A stretch of 64,000 bases of DNA from Paulownia fortunei (taxonomy: Eukaryota > Streptophyta > Magnoliopsida > Lamiales > Paulowniaceae), in the NCBI GenBank assembly GCA_019321725.1, contig CM033116.1:12418841-12482840 (forward strand), read 5' to 3'. The notes under the pieces were generated by a model. That model did no database searches. It was not told the DNA's origin and saw nothing but the letters and a program-made list of their open reading frames with translations. Below, piece after piece: positions 46,976 to 60,181 of the stretch (position 1 is its first letter; every line of letters starts with the position of its first letter). The position numbers and the translations under genes are program-made.

Positions 46976-49860
46976 TGATACCCGAGCCTCTTACTACTCA
47001 CATGGCCAAATATGATTCATGCATTACATGTTAATTTTATATGCTATTTGCATTTCTATTGACATTGCATAATTTATTTCATTTTATACGACATTCTTGA
47101 ATATTAAACTTAATTCTGAAGCTCTTGCACGATATTAGTTATTGAATTTCTTAATCTAAGTAGTTGATTTTATATTGAAATAAGAAGAAAATGAGGTGGA
47201 TCAATATTAGATATAGATGGGATATATAGGTTATAATTTTGGAAGTGCTAAAAGTGTTACTAGTAACCTTATACGGTTTAATTTGATTTGATCAAGTTAT
47301 TTCAAAAGTATATATTTGTAAATTAGCATACTTGGGATATTGGACATGATATAATATGATTTAAGTGTCATATTACAAGGCCCTTATGTGCATATGATTT
47401 TAGAAATGCAAACTAGATAATTCTTTAAGAATCGGATGCGAATCGGTTTGGAGATCGAATGAACGGACATAGGAATTACCTATGGGAATGAATGGTGATT
47501 AAGATAGGTTGCAACCAAATAAAAATATATGAGACACACAAGATTAGGGCTGCAAGATAAGGGAGAAAATCAGATTTGCCATTTACTTGCCACCTCATGC
47601 TTTCTTATTAAGCTTAAGCTAACATCTCAAGCTAACACCTCAAACCCTTCACCCTTAAGCAACGACCAGACCCTCATTTCAGCCATTTTCATCTTCCAAA
47701 CACACACCTTAAGGTCTCCAAGTGATCCAAATTTATTCCAAGTTGAAATAAAAGCAAGAAAAGCAAAGAAGAAGTGATTACCATCAAGTTAGCCTCAAAA
47801 TCTGCATAGGTAACACTTATCTACGGTTTTGCCTTTGGTTTTCAGATTATTATGAATGGTTTTATGGTTTATTAAGCTTTCAATATCTCTTATAAAAGTG
47901 TTAGGAAGTTTTTAGTTAGACTTTGGTGCACAAAGAAAGGATGTTTGATCACAAACACTTAATAGGAAATACTTGTGGCAGAAACTGTCATCTTACTGTT
48001 TTCTTGTGTTTTAGGCTTCAAAAGTGTATGGTATGTTGAATAAAACCTATAATTATTACCATTTACATGACCATATATGAGTTAAGAGTATTGGAATGAA
48101 GTTTTATCAGTTGGAAATTGAAATAGAGAATGATATTGGAGAAACACTCAAACTGCCAAAATAGCAAAATCTGTTTTGGTGTGCTGTGAAGGAAACTGAA
48201 TTAAGGGAGCTAAATCCATTATTTTTGTTAATAATATGACCTGGTTGTCTCCTATATATGTTATCTAAGTATGGTGAAAATTTTGGAGTGATTGAATATA
48301 CTTAAGGGTGCCAAAACCATTAATGTCATGAAGTGTGCAAAACTGTCACGTTAGGAAACAATCTGTTTCAGTATGTCGTGAAGAGAGCTGAACTTGGGAA
48401 GCTATATCCATGATTTTTAGCAATTCTATGATATTTTTACATTTATATACATGTTATATAAGTGTGGTAAAAATTTGGGAGTGATTGGATATGCTTAGGG
48501 ATGTTAAAATTATCATACAACTAAACTTGACAGCAAGAAAATATGAAAATGTGAATCTGCCACATTTGATCACTTAGCATGTTTCAACCTTGATATGTTG
48601 CTATTGAGTGTTAACAATTAGGTACATGCTATTAGAGTTATAATACTTCAATTACATGATGTTTTCATGCATTTAAGATGAGAAATTGAGGTATTTGAGG
48701 GGCTATATTGGGTTCTAGTTTGTGAAAGCTTGATTGTTAGCTTATAGCTTGGTGTTTAAGGTCTAGTATGAGATTTTGTGCTTTCAACTTGCCAAATTGG
48801 GAATGGTGCTTGATGTTGGGTAATATTACAGGCTATTTTACATCTAAGGTTGGAGAGGAATACTAAACAAATTTAGACTAAGCCACCAACCAAGTGAAAG
48901 GTAAGTAAAGATTCATTTGCAACTACAATGCATAGACATAGTAGATGTGTGAATTATATGTAATATCATAAATCATATGTGCATAGTAGAGGGCTCTCCA
49001 TTGAGCATACATACATGGGCATTATCATTAGCACGCGCATGCATCACATACGAGCATTGTGATAAATCTTGCATTGCACGGCATGATTCAGAGAAAGGAA
49101 AATATTTTGCTGACCACTACTAGTGCATCGAAGCATGCATGGATTTGCATAGTTTTATGCATGGATTTTCAGGTTCGCGTGCATGGATTTGCATGCGTAT
49201 GAGTATGCATGGATTTGCATGCTTATATGATTATTGGCTATTGGATTATGGCGGTGTACAGAGCTCTTTTCCGGTGCATGGGATAGTAGCGTTTGTCAGG
49301 GGGCCAAGAAAGAAATGATTTTGAGAGAAATATTTTGATGCATAAAATTGCATTGTGAGCATAGCATTTTGAGTTGCATGGCTTGATATTGTGGATTATT
49401 CTTTGACATGCATAATCTTTACTTGCTGAGCGTTAGCTCATATAGTTTATGCATTGTAGGTGAGTACGACGATGCTTGAAGCATCTTTGGCTGGTTGGTC
49501 GGCTGTTGGAGCTCCTGCAGGTGTTTGAGGGAGTGTGTACATGGATGACGACCTGTTGGGTTATTTTGTTGGCTTGTTATATTTTGAGTCTGGTGTATTA
49601 TGTTTTTAGATTGGTACTATATTTCTCTTTTAAAACTTTACTATAAATAAGTATGTAAATATTGTGGTCGTTATGGGTGTTGTGTTTTTATATAAATACT
49701 GATCATTCTATTTTAAACAGGGTTGTGTATGTAAGAAGTGATTTAGCTTTTCTTAAAATGTTAAAAAAAAATAAATAAATAAATATTCCATGCATGCACA
49801 CAGGTTCTATCATGTCAAATTATACAATATATATGGTTGTGTAGGAATGGGGGTGTTACA
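46976..49860 (+). repeat. 3' LTR of Tekay-type family 2 (2,885 bp)
   Basis: Starts TGATACCCGAGCC after the polypurine tract and ends GGGGTGTTACA at 49860. It is colinear in reverse with the solo LTR at 19957-24469, which defines both ends. An open frame at 47529-47777 lies in a region shared by both LTRs and has no known domain. Confidence 0.88.
49133..49222 (+). repeat. GCATGGATTT(GCAT) repeat cluster within LTR
   Basis: Four copies of TGCATGGATTT, three ending GCAT, at 49136, 49158, 49180 and 49206, with overlapping CATGCATG-type (RY) palindromes. The cluster lies in the LTR of family 2 about 700 bp before its end. Confidence 0.75.
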
Positions 49861-51224
49861 GTAATAAATGTCTCCTACTATTTTATTCGAATTCCATCTT
49901 CCCTAATGGAAATTCGGAAATCATATTTTCTAGTAGACTTGAGGCTCAATCAATATGTCGTACGTCCTAATTTTATGAGCCCAAAAAACATATTGAATGG
50001 TAGCTAACTTGTAACGATTGTATCTCCATACAACCCTCAAGATATTTTACCTCACTTCTTCCCATATACCCAAATTTTATGAGCCCATATGGTACTAAGT
50101 GTCAAGCAAGACCCATTAAATCTCCATGTAGTTGGAGAATCAAAACGTTCCACGACTCATAGCTAATGTAGAAACGAGTCCATCCCATGGGCATCACCTT
50201 GCTTAGTAGAGATCGAAACTTTCTATTATAGGGTCATTCCACGACTCATGGCCAATGACAAAGTAAGGTAGTATCGTCATGTCAACTACTTTTGATGGTA
50301 GGCATGGATTATTAGGTCCAACCCAATTTTAAAAATTCCTTTACTTGATCTTAATTCAAGTGGAGTTATTTATTTTAACCAATATCTCATCAATTTTAAT
50401 CTTAGTTTATTTAATGCGTTTGCATTCAATTAACGGCAAGCATTTTATTTGAAAATATTAAATAAACTTTACACATGCATCTAATATATACATAATGTGG
50501 ATGATCATGGGTCAATCCTATGCGATTCATTTGAGCTAAAAATGGATCTATGTCAATCTAAGGGTAATAAAATAAAAATTAAAACTAATTTTTATTACAA
50601 AAATATATTCCATACATTCATGGGCCTGTCTTGATTCTTCGTTTTGGTCCTTCTTTTTGTCCACCAAAAATAAAAAGAAAAACCTCACCTTATTCTACTC
50701 TCATTTCAAAAATGTAAAATACATACAAGGAAAGAATAAGTGACTCGCAGACCCCATTTCATAAACCCAAAGGTAAATAAATTCAATCATATTGGTTCAA
50801 AAGACTTTATGATCATCCCATACATACCAATAAAAACATAACATGAATTTAATAAAGCATGTAAATTCACCATCCAATTAAATTGTAATTTCACGACTTG
50901 GGATAAAATCTTGATTTTTTAAGAAAAACCTTTTTCTTATTTTAAAATTAACACTTTAGTTAAAAAATCAAAAAATCAAATTTTGCAATTTAACACGACG
51001 AGGATGTCTAACACCCCCCATGCAGCGCTAGGGCTGCAACACGTTGTTGCATGCAGTGGTGCTATATGTTTTTCTCTTCCAATTGAATCAAATTCAATCA
51101 TACATGTTCTATTTAACAATTAAATTAATTATAATTTTTTTTATCCCAATCATAAATGCCAAAATCAATTAGAATTTAGGAATTAAATTCATAGGCATAA
51201 ATCGAATCTGATTGAAATTGCATG
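49861..51224. other. Unassigned sequence between gypsy LTR and copia primer site
   Basis: AT-rich, with no coding domain recognised. By position it may be the leader of the minus-strand copia element whose 5' LTR begins at 51245, possibly with another decayed insertion. It contains a CCACGACTCAT-containing short repeat at 50151 and 50226. Confidence 0.4.
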
Positions 51225-51244
51225 AACCATGGCTCTGATACTAC
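51225..51244 (-). other. Primer binding site (initiator Met tRNA) of copia family A
   Basis: On the minus strand, directly after the LTR end CCCAACA, the sequence reads GTAGTATCAGAGCCATGG. It matches the complement of the initiator-Met tRNA 3' end (TGGTATCAGAGCC) with one mismatch. This shows that the LTR at 51245 onward is a 5' LTR in minus orientation. Confidence 0.85.
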
Positions 51245-53155
51245 TGTTGGGTTTGCGTGATCCCAAATTATGTACAATAGAAAAATAATTTTTTTAAAAC
51301 CACATGCCATAACAGTTACAACATCCGATGTGATTTTTAATGATCTTGTAATTTCCAATGGTGTGATAATTAAAAATTAAAATAATTTTGATTTATATCT
51401 TTTAATGCACTCCGTTGTCGTAGGGATTGAAGCAATTGATTACTATCCTCTTTCTAAATTTTGGTTCATAGGGATCCAAGCGTCTCCCCTCTAAAATAGT
51501 CCACACTTTGAGTAGGAACATGAAATCAGAATTCGCCTAGCAATTATGATTTCTTTACTAACATAGTTTATGGAGTGAAAGTGAATATTAATTATTCTTA
51601 TCAACTTGTGATGAAAGAATTAATACTTAAACAAGAAAGATGGAATTTTGGTGGAATAAAGGATGAAAGAAGAAAAGAATTTTCTCCTTAGTTCTTCTAT
51701 TATGGTTGAAAATTTGTTTAGCCTCAAATTTTCGGCCCCTATGGTTTAAATAAGGGATTAAAAAATTTCAAAAGTCCAACTCTTGGTATTTTTGGTCTAT
51801 TTTTAATTGGTTGGAAGATTTTTGGTTGTCCCAAAAATCTCTAATTATATCTTTTCATATCTTCTAAAGATGTTTAGAGTCCCCCAAGAATTTTAAATTT
51901 TTAAGTTTCCATTATTTTCCAACAACCCACGTGGGCTTCTCCTAACGGGCCTCATTGAATTTGACTTGGACTTAAAATAAAATGTACAATTAATCTAATT
52001 AATTATTTTAGTTCAAATTTAATTAATTAATTCCATCTAACCCACCTAATTGAATTAGACCCAATAAATAATCTAATTATTTAATTGAGTAAATTAATTT
52101 TATAATTAAATTAATCTATGGACTACACAATTAATTTGATCCAACCAAATAATTATTTCACTCCAATTGGACTTTCTAATCTTATTAGAATTAATTAAAT
52201 AATTCAATTATTTAATCAAATAATTAGTTCAACTCATTGAATTAAATTAAACCCCAATTTATTAATTTCCATTGATTAATTGGATCCAGATCCTTGGATT
52301 AATTTCTAAGTTAGAAATAGTTCATCTCAAATTGTATGTGACCCTTTAGGTTCACAACTAAGCTAGTAGTGAACTTACAATATTTGCAACTTATGAATAA
52401 TAATTATTTCGATTAATTCATTTATTTAATTAATTCACTTGAAATTAACTTTTTAATTTCTAGAACCTCACAAGTTATGAAAAACACCTAACAAGTGTAT
52501 CATGACTACATAGACTTAGGTGAAATAGCAAGTGAACCTATTTCAATTATTAGTATCATATACGTAAGGTCCTTCCATCAACTAATCTCCCGATTGAGTC
52601 TAGAGTATAGATTAACAGTCGAAACCCTAATTGCTCAATAACTATGATTCCATTTCAGGTTTCAATGACTCATCACGAATTGTTAGAAAATTCCCATCTA
52701 ACATTCATCCGGCCTTGACCAAGAACTTCTGAGTCATGAATTATGAAAACATAGGAGATTCAATTGTTATGCCAGATAAGTGAAGGATCCTTTGTTGGCC
52801 ACTTATTAACCTCCATACATATCAATGCAATATCCAACGTACCCCATTTGTGATTGTAAGGCAATTAGAAGATACATCAAAATGAAACATGACATGTATA
52901 AGGCTGTCATGGTGTTTTAAGTCTAAGGATTAATCGTGTACTATTGTAATATGGAAATTCTTATTTTGACAAACAACGTTTTCAATTATAGTGGGTCTGT
53001 TCAGTGTACTTATTTTCTAACAAGTACTCGCATACATGCACTAGCATCACTATGCTAATATCCATGAAGCGAGACATCCTCCTCATGTTAGCATGCATTA
53101 TATGCGCGAGTCTATTGGGCTATTCGATATCCCATTTTCCATGGGTTTAACTATT
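51245..53155 (-). repeat. 5' LTR of copia family A, outer end truncated
   Basis: Begins (plus strand) TGTTGGGTTTGCGTGATCCC, as does the LTR at 18018. It is colinear to the GTTCAGTGTACTTATTTTCTAAC (53010) and GATATCCCATTTTCCATGG (53130) blocks. Similarity to the other copies stops near 53155, about 200 bp before the expected start of the LTR. Confidence 0.75.
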
Positions 53156-53559
53156 TTCAATCAGTCAGAAATGAACCCATATTTATTTTTGACAAAATTA
53201 TTCTTCTAAATATAATAGAATTATTGAATAAAACTCGAGATCCAACCCATCAAGATTTTTATGAACTTGAATATGAATCCGCTCTGAACTCAAGATCTAT
53301 CGGGTTGGATTCATGAGACCTATTTCATTATTTTAAAAATATTAAAACATATTTTTAAAAAGAACACCACCTTAACTTCTATATATGAGAAAATAATATA
53401 ATTAATAAAAGAATAATTATTTATATTTTAATTATTAAAAAATTAAAATTTTTAAATATATTTATTACTTTTACATATATTAGCATAAACTACTTATTAA
53501 TTTTTATATTATTATTATAAGAGTAGTATATTTATATTTTTAGTACATATATAACGTGC

Positions 53560-53594
<35 letters not shown>

Positions 53595-55806
53595 CATAAA
53601 TACATACATAATAAATAAAAAATATACATGCAATATTTTATCGGGTCGTATTTAGTTTCTATCCAAGTATAAAAAAATTAAAATTTGAGACTTACTCAGA
53701 GATTCATTTGTCAATTTTTCATATTTTTATAAAAAATATATTAGTATAAAATTTTATCTTTATTCTATCTATCTATATATATATAATATATATATATATA
53801 TATTACTTAACACTGATTAAAATAATAATAACAGACCCATTTATGCTAAACATATTAAATGTAATGTTATTTAAAAAAATCCTATGGTAATTTGGTCTTT
53901 AAATTTTTTTTTATTTCATTCATATCATTGATTTCTAATTAACAATCATAAAATTGAAATTAAATAAAAAATTATGATTCCATTATTTTCTCATTTTTTA
54001 TACATACCAAACATAAGAATTATTATACTCAAATCATTCCATTCCTAGATTTATTTCATTCATACCTAATTCCATTCATTCATAGCACTCACCCCCTTAT
54101 GGTTCATTTGGTTCAACCAATGAGAATATCTAATGATTGTTAAAATTTAAGATTAAATTACTATTAAATTACTATTGTGACTATTTCATTTTTTTTAATC
54201 TAACCAAATTTGTGAGATAGATCATAGATTAGGATAGAGGCGTAACTTTACAATTACACCCTTTATAACATTTATTTTTTTGTCAATTCTTAATCTATTT
54301 CTTCTCTGATGTCTCTATTCTCAAATTTTTTGCTCTTAATTTTTTTTTCTGAGCTCAAACTAAGATTTTATTTTTTAAAATTAGATTTTTTTTTTCAAAT
54401 CTCCCATTTCAATTAAAATTGTGATGTGACACCTTCTGTTATCCACTAATTTTTAAGGCAATAATGTGATTTTGGAAGGGAGGAGTATTTTCTTTAGAAC
54501 TACTGTTGGGCATGACAGCCATTCGTCTTCGCTGTCGCCCAATTTTGTTTCCACAACACATCAATAATCATATACAGTGGACACCCACGGAGGTGGCAGC
54601 TTCATTCGTGTCGCGGCTTTTAACCACCACATCTAACAATGCAACCATTGGCTTCCAGCATTTCACACACAAAGGAAGTTATAAGGGTGGCGGTCCTGCC
54701 ACGAGTTGGTGGTGCACGTTTGGTTCTAAAAGGGGTTTCTGGGTCATGGGTGATTTAATTTTAGAATGAGGGTTAAAAATGTATTTGCATAAGTTTGGTG
54801 GCCTTGGCCCAAGTATGATAGTTTGATCATATCACACTTCACCCCTTCATTGATAATAAAACAAAAGTTTGATTCTCACTTCCAACATTGGGCCACAATC
54901 CATCAAACAAATAGAGAGACTTTCTCAAATTGGACCCTATGGGTGGGTCGAACACCAACTGCCCCATGTAACTGTAAGAAAATTACACACGAAGAACAAA
55001 AATCCTAGATTGATAAATTTAAAGGATTTACTGTCGCAATCCATTCAACAATCATGAGGAAAGATAGTAAAATTGAAGCAATAGAAACACATTTTCACTA
55101 TAACCGAAACGCAGGCACTTCCCCTCTTTCCCTTGAGTTTAAGTTTCCACCAAAAATGAAATTGAAAGTCTTTCCCAAAATTACATTTTTATTGTCATAT
55201 TTCATATTTTCTTTGGGTCGAAAAATTGATCGATGAGTTGAAAATTTGAGGGAAAAAAACTAAAAACTCTCTTCAAATTGTGGTGATCAGTTACAATTTG
55301 AGGGTATCATAACTACCACTCTTTAAAAGTTTAAATCTTGGTGCCCCTCACATGCCTCTTTACATGCAATTCTTTTTTTAAAGCCAAGTCAACACAATGA
55401 GGCGAGTAAATTCTTTTTTAAAAAATAAAATTGAAAATCCATCTTCAAAGCCATAAGAATTTAGAAAAATTCTTTTTATAGCATTTTATAATTATGTAAA
55501 AGTTGTTTATAATAACTATTTGTATGCAACAAAGAAACCTTAAACCGGGCAACATTAATACACCTTCACAAACAGAAACAAAAAATGAAGAAATTTGGCC
55601 CAATAGAGAATGAGTCAGTAAAAATAAAATTATGTAATGTTTATGGAAAATATGAGAAAAAAAGAAAAGTATTCAGACAACAACACAGAAAGATGATGGC
55701 ATGCATATGTGGACGGGCCTATACTTCTATACTTCTATTAGAAATGGCAATAGTACAGGTCCAAATTCAGATTTGTTACGGATCCGCTCCTCTTGAGGTG
55801 AGTTAT
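53156..55806. other. AT-rich intergenic sequence
   Basis: Contains a (AT)n tract at 53564-53592, TATA-rich stretches near 53770-53805 and long T runs. The short open frame at 54506-54769 has no recognisable motif. No transposon termini were identified. Confidence 0.6.
53564..53592. repeat. (AT)n microsatellite
   Basis: An uninterrupted AT dinucleotide run of about 14 units in an AT-rich region. Confidence 0.9.
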
Positions 55807-57687
55807 TGATAAGTTGGTTTTATATCAATAATTCATATGTCTTTTGAGTAGCATTTAATTTGTTTTTAAGTGTTTTTATTATGTTTTATGCATTTAGTTT
55901 GAAATCTTGTAGGTAATGACAAAAAGAGAAGAAAATGAAAGAAACTAAAAACTTAGTTGAAATGTTGAAGAATCCAAATTGTGGTGCTACTAATGGCAGT
56001 TTTCGTATTTCAATCATAACTCTCTACCCCAATATCATGTTAACTTGATTCTTAATCCGTTGGAAATCCAAAAGATATATCTACAATTTTGTTTTACCAC
56101 AAAATCCAATTCATTTGATTTCAATGAGAAACATTGAGTTCAATGGTTAGCACCGGACTGAAACTTTCTGGTATGACACATCTTGGTATTTTAGTTATAA
56201 ATCTCTCTACAGATGTCATATTGAGTTGATTTAAGTCGCAACGGAAATCCAAGACAATACCTACAATTTATTACCAGACACCAAAAGCTAATTCAGAATT
56301 GAAAGAGCATAAAAATGGCTTTCAAGAAGAATAATCAGACCACGAGGCGCCAGAGGATAGATTGTTTGGTGCCGTGGCGCCTAAAATTAGAGTCGCGGTG
56401 CCAGAGCACAGAATGTTTAGCGCTGCGATGTTAGAAATCAGAGCCATGATGCCAGTTTATTTTGTGCTCTGACAGGCAATATGGGACCGCAACACCTTAA
56501 TTCAGAGTTACGGCCCTAGTTCGCGAAAAAGTTAAAACTCAATTTTTAAATCCAATTTTAGGACTTCTTTTTGGAGGACTTTAAAAGACAACTCAGAAGA
56601 CAACATTAGTGGGTTCGCCTAAAAACAAGGAGGAAAAGGAGAGAAAAAAAGAAAAAAAATCTAAGAAAATGGGACGGATTTCAGGTTTCTATTGAAGAAA
56701 AACCAAGAAAAGTGGAAAGGTTTCAAGGTTAATTTGGAAGACTCTTGGGGAAAGAATCATTTTGAGAAGTTTAAAAAGGAAGATTAGCATCAACAAGATA
56801 GAGGAATTGGTTCTTTGAACCAAAGAAGGCCATTGGGTGCTTAGAGACAAGACCCATTCAATTTTTCCAGAACCAAGGCAGCCATTGTTAGTGATAATGA
56901 CAGCTTCAACCATTCCTTCCACTTCACAAATTGGTGAATAATTTCCATATTTTTTCTTATTTATTTCTTGAAATTGTATTCATCCATGATGAACTAAACT
57001 TTTCTTTCTAGATGATGATGTAAGGTATGTTTTGAGTTCCAAATAATATTAGTTCAAGTTATTCATTTTGTTTGTGTTATCTTGTTTAGTATTGCATCTT
57101 GATTATTTGGCCACTAATTGAGATTATTTGATCTATGATATTCGACACTCGAGAGAAGGAAGATTATACATGATCATAAGGATAATACAACCTAAGAATC
57201 ATAGATTTGAAAAGCTTATGAAACCTTTGAAGTTTTGAAGAAGAAATTATTGAACTTTTGTAGAGTTTTATTCTTGAATTTTAATAGAGATATCGAAAAT
57301 CATGTTGGAACTCATAGTCAATTCAGCACTCGAGAGAGAGAATTGATGAGCTTAGAAATTCTTAACTTACATGTATTGTTTACTTGAATTGGTATGTTTT
57401 GGAAGAAAGAACATAGGTGAAAATTAGGTGAGTCATTCACTTGGAATATCTTACTCATAAGGTATTTGTTATATTGTTTTTAAGAACTTCACTCTTGTTT
57501 TTGCATTTTTTATCTTACTATACTTTGTTTACCAATCATCAGTCAATTTTCTAGATAAAATTAGGACTATTTAAACTACGGTACTTGATGCAATTTTTGA
57601 TTACAATCCCTTTGGATACTCAACTTAACTCACTGTTGTATTAAAACTTGATACCGTGTACTTGTAGTTTGCATAATTCCACAAACA
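55807..57687 (+). mobile_element. Solo LTR, unassigned family, with GTTAT target duplication
   Basis: The element is 1,881 bp from TGATAAGTTGG to TTCCACAAACA, flanked by a perfect GTTAT at 55802-55806 and 57688-57692. It shares its first eight bases with the element at 21336-22945 (minus orientation). There is no coding capacity. A short GC-richer block near 56341-56530 (GAGGCGCCAGAGG..., TGGTGCCGTGGCGCC...) contains GGCGCC palindromes that stand out from the AT-rich surroundings. Confidence 0.85.
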
Positions 57688-57692
57688 GTTAT

Positions 57693-58313
57693 AACGATAT
57701 AAACGGATTTGAGTTGGATCCTGAATTTTACATTTTCAGACCCAACCCAAGATAGACTAGATCTATTTATTTTTTTTATATTTTAAAAATTTATTACATA
57801 AATTTATATGATTTTTTTAAAAAATAACATTTTTAGATAGTTTTAATAGTAGTTTTTTTAAATAAAACTTTTAATATTTTTTAAATTATTAAGCAGATCA
57901 AATGAGTCTACCAACCGAGTCCGTATTTGGAGTAGGTCTGAATCGTTAAAATCTTAGCAAATTAGGTTTAAGGTCCAAGCAAATCTGACATAGATCCAAC
58001 CCATTGCCACCCCTAACTTCCATGTTAGAAATCTATAGCCCTTTGAAGTTTGCCAATCAAATCATTTCTACATCGCCTTTTGACTTCCTAAAAGATCCCA
58101 AACTATATATGTTCTTATTCTGCATTACAAGCTCTACTAATTTTCTTTTCCTCATAAATGGGTGAAAATAATACATGAATTAGGTATTTTCACTTTATGT
58201 ATTTCTAACATTACAATGAATGATCACTGTATCTAAAACTTTAGCAATGTTAGAAAAACCATTCAATTAATAAATATCACATTGAATACTCAAAGAACCA
58301 ATAGAATTATCTT
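57693..58313. other. Unassigned AT-rich sequence
   Basis: No gene or repeat could be assigned between the solo LTR and the copia family B 3' LTR. Confidence 0.5.
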
Positions 58314-58951
58314 TGGAGTATGTATTAGGTCGAAAGAAGATTTGAATTTATATCCAGAATTTTAGCTGAAGTGAGGTAAACATAAAGTTGATCTCCTTAA
58401 GACAGATTTTGTCCCCTACACTGATGCTATAGGAACTAGGACATCTGCCTTCCAAGATATAATATTTCTTACAAAATTAATACAACACTATACTAATCTT
58501 ATCGAATGAACCAGAAACTTGACTATATTCTTATTCAAAGAATAGCATGAGCTCAAAAATAATCTTTACAAGAGAGGGAGAGAGAATAAACAACTGACTT
58601 GAATTGTTTTAGGATGGATAAAATAGAATAAGGGGGGTCTATTTATAGATTTCTAGGTATCTCATCATGATTGATCATATCCCTTGATTAGAAGCAATAT
58701 GGACCATTGGATCGCACTTTTAAGCAATGGTTGCAATCTAGTGGTTCACATTGTATTTCTTTATGAAGGTTCACAATCCTTACTATGTACCTCTTACATA
58801 TGAATTCATGTGTCTATTTATCGTATCCCTTCAATGTTAGTGAACAATTACAACTCTTCATATGCTTTTTATTCATAGGAGACACATTTTCAAGTTTAGA
58901 AGCTTTTTATTAAATTGGAGAATTTTCCAATTCACCCTATTTATTTCAATA
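58314..58951 (-). repeat. 3' LTR of copia family B
   Basis: TGGAGTATGTATTAGG at 58314 corresponds to the same string at 63374. The copies stay colinear through GTGCTATA(A/G)GAACTAG, GGGTCTATTTATAGATTTCTAGG and CAATGTTAGTGAA. The upper end at about 58951 adjoins a purine-rich minus-strand tract (CATGGGGAATT). Confidence 0.85.
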
Positions 58952-59449
58952 ATTCCCCATGTGAATGGAAGAAGTCGACACAAAACTAGGAAGACGAAGA
59001 TGAATACTATCTAAAAGATAGTGCATCAAGATAAGTGGCTTTCACTTTGAACCTTACCTAGTAAAAACCTATCCGACTCACTTGGCTAATTAGTGAACTC
59101 TAAGTTTTAAATGTTTAGCTGTTATCGCAAGCCTAGTCAATAGACTCCACACAATAATTCTCATATCAAGTTTAGTTCTCTATTGTATTCATTATTTTGG
59201 CCATGAACTCTCTTGGGTTCTGCAAGTGTTTCAGAGAGTTCGCCTATCAAAATTCTCGTAGAACAGGCCATGTTCACACTCACATATATGATGTCTTATA
59301 AAGAGTATCCTACTATACTTCACTTATACTTTTACAAGATACAGACATCATTAAAACCAATACTTATCCTTAACCATTTTGTAGGTAGCACTTATTGCAT
59401 CCTAGAAATGGGAAGAAATTAAATTCCTAAATACTTCCAATTTAGTCAT

Positions 59450-60170
59450 TCATAACTTAATTTTTCTATTGAACCTAGTATGTGGGATCTCCAGTCTCTA
59501 GGTTAGGTTTCGATTAAGATGAACTAATTCATTCTTTAGGATTTAAACATATTTCCCTTGATGCGCAGTCCATACCCTCTCTTGATAACCCCTTAGTAAA
59601 TGGATCTGCTAGGTTATCTTTTGATTTTACAAAATTAATTGTTATAGTTCCATTAGAGAGCAACTGCCTAATAGTATTATGTCTTCAACAAATATGTCGT
59701 GACTTACCATTATATATAATATTTTATGCCCTAGCTATAGCTGCTTGACTATCGTAATGAATGCATACTGCTGGCACCAATTTTGGCCATATTGGAATAT
59801 TTCTACGAAATGTATTAGCTATTTTGTTGTTTCTCCCACTTTATCTAAAGCTATAAACTCAAATTCCATAGTGGAACGAGCTATACATGTTTGGTTAAAA
59901 GATTTCCACAATATAGCACCACGACCAAGAGTAAATACATAGACATTAGTTGACTTGGATTTATGAGTGTCTGAAATCTAATTCGCATCACTATATCCTT
60001 CAATAATTGGAGGATATTTTTTATATTGTAATGTATACTCTTTGGTTCTTTTCAAGTATCCTAATACTCTAAATAAAACACTCCAATAGTCATTACTTGG
60101 GTTACTTTTAAATCTACTTAGCTTACTTACAACACAAGCTATGTCCGGCCTTGTACATGAGTACATTAGG
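59450..60170 (-). pseudogene. RNase H region, copia family B
   Basis: The minus-strand piece 60166-59978 has CTRPDIACVVSKLSRF, LGYLKRTKEYTLQYKKYP and EGYSDAN, the conserved RT/RNase H boundary of copia. Downstream the frame breaks but [16 protein letters not shown]..., EFIAL and SRHI equivalents are recognisable to about 59600, and the region near 59600-59550 has an LADPFTKGL-type end. Confidence 0.75.
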
Positions 60171-60181
60171 CTTCTAATGTT

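Larger units (their letters stand above)
38838..49860 (+). mobile_element. Tekay-type Ty3/gypsy element (family 2), 5' truncated, with copia insert
   Basis: Plus-strand order: gag (C-terminal part), protease, RT, RNase H and most of integrase (38838-41984); copia-derived insert (41985-44683); a second copy of part of RT, RNase H and integrase (44684-46222); the rest of integrase, chromodomain-type tail and polypurine tract; and the 3' LTR (46976-49860). No 5' LTR or gag N-terminus is present; the left end joins copia leader sequence at about 38835. The same family left the solo LTR at 19957-24469. The coding sequence is the best preserved in the window. Confidence 0.9.

Noticed and set aside
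47529..47777. 82-residue frame inside the family 2 LTR
   Set aside because: Lies within an LTR and is disrupted in the solo LTR copy; probably not a gene.
54506..54769. 87-residue open frame in AT-rich sequence
   Set aside because: No similarity recognised, no supporting signals, and flanked by homopolymers.
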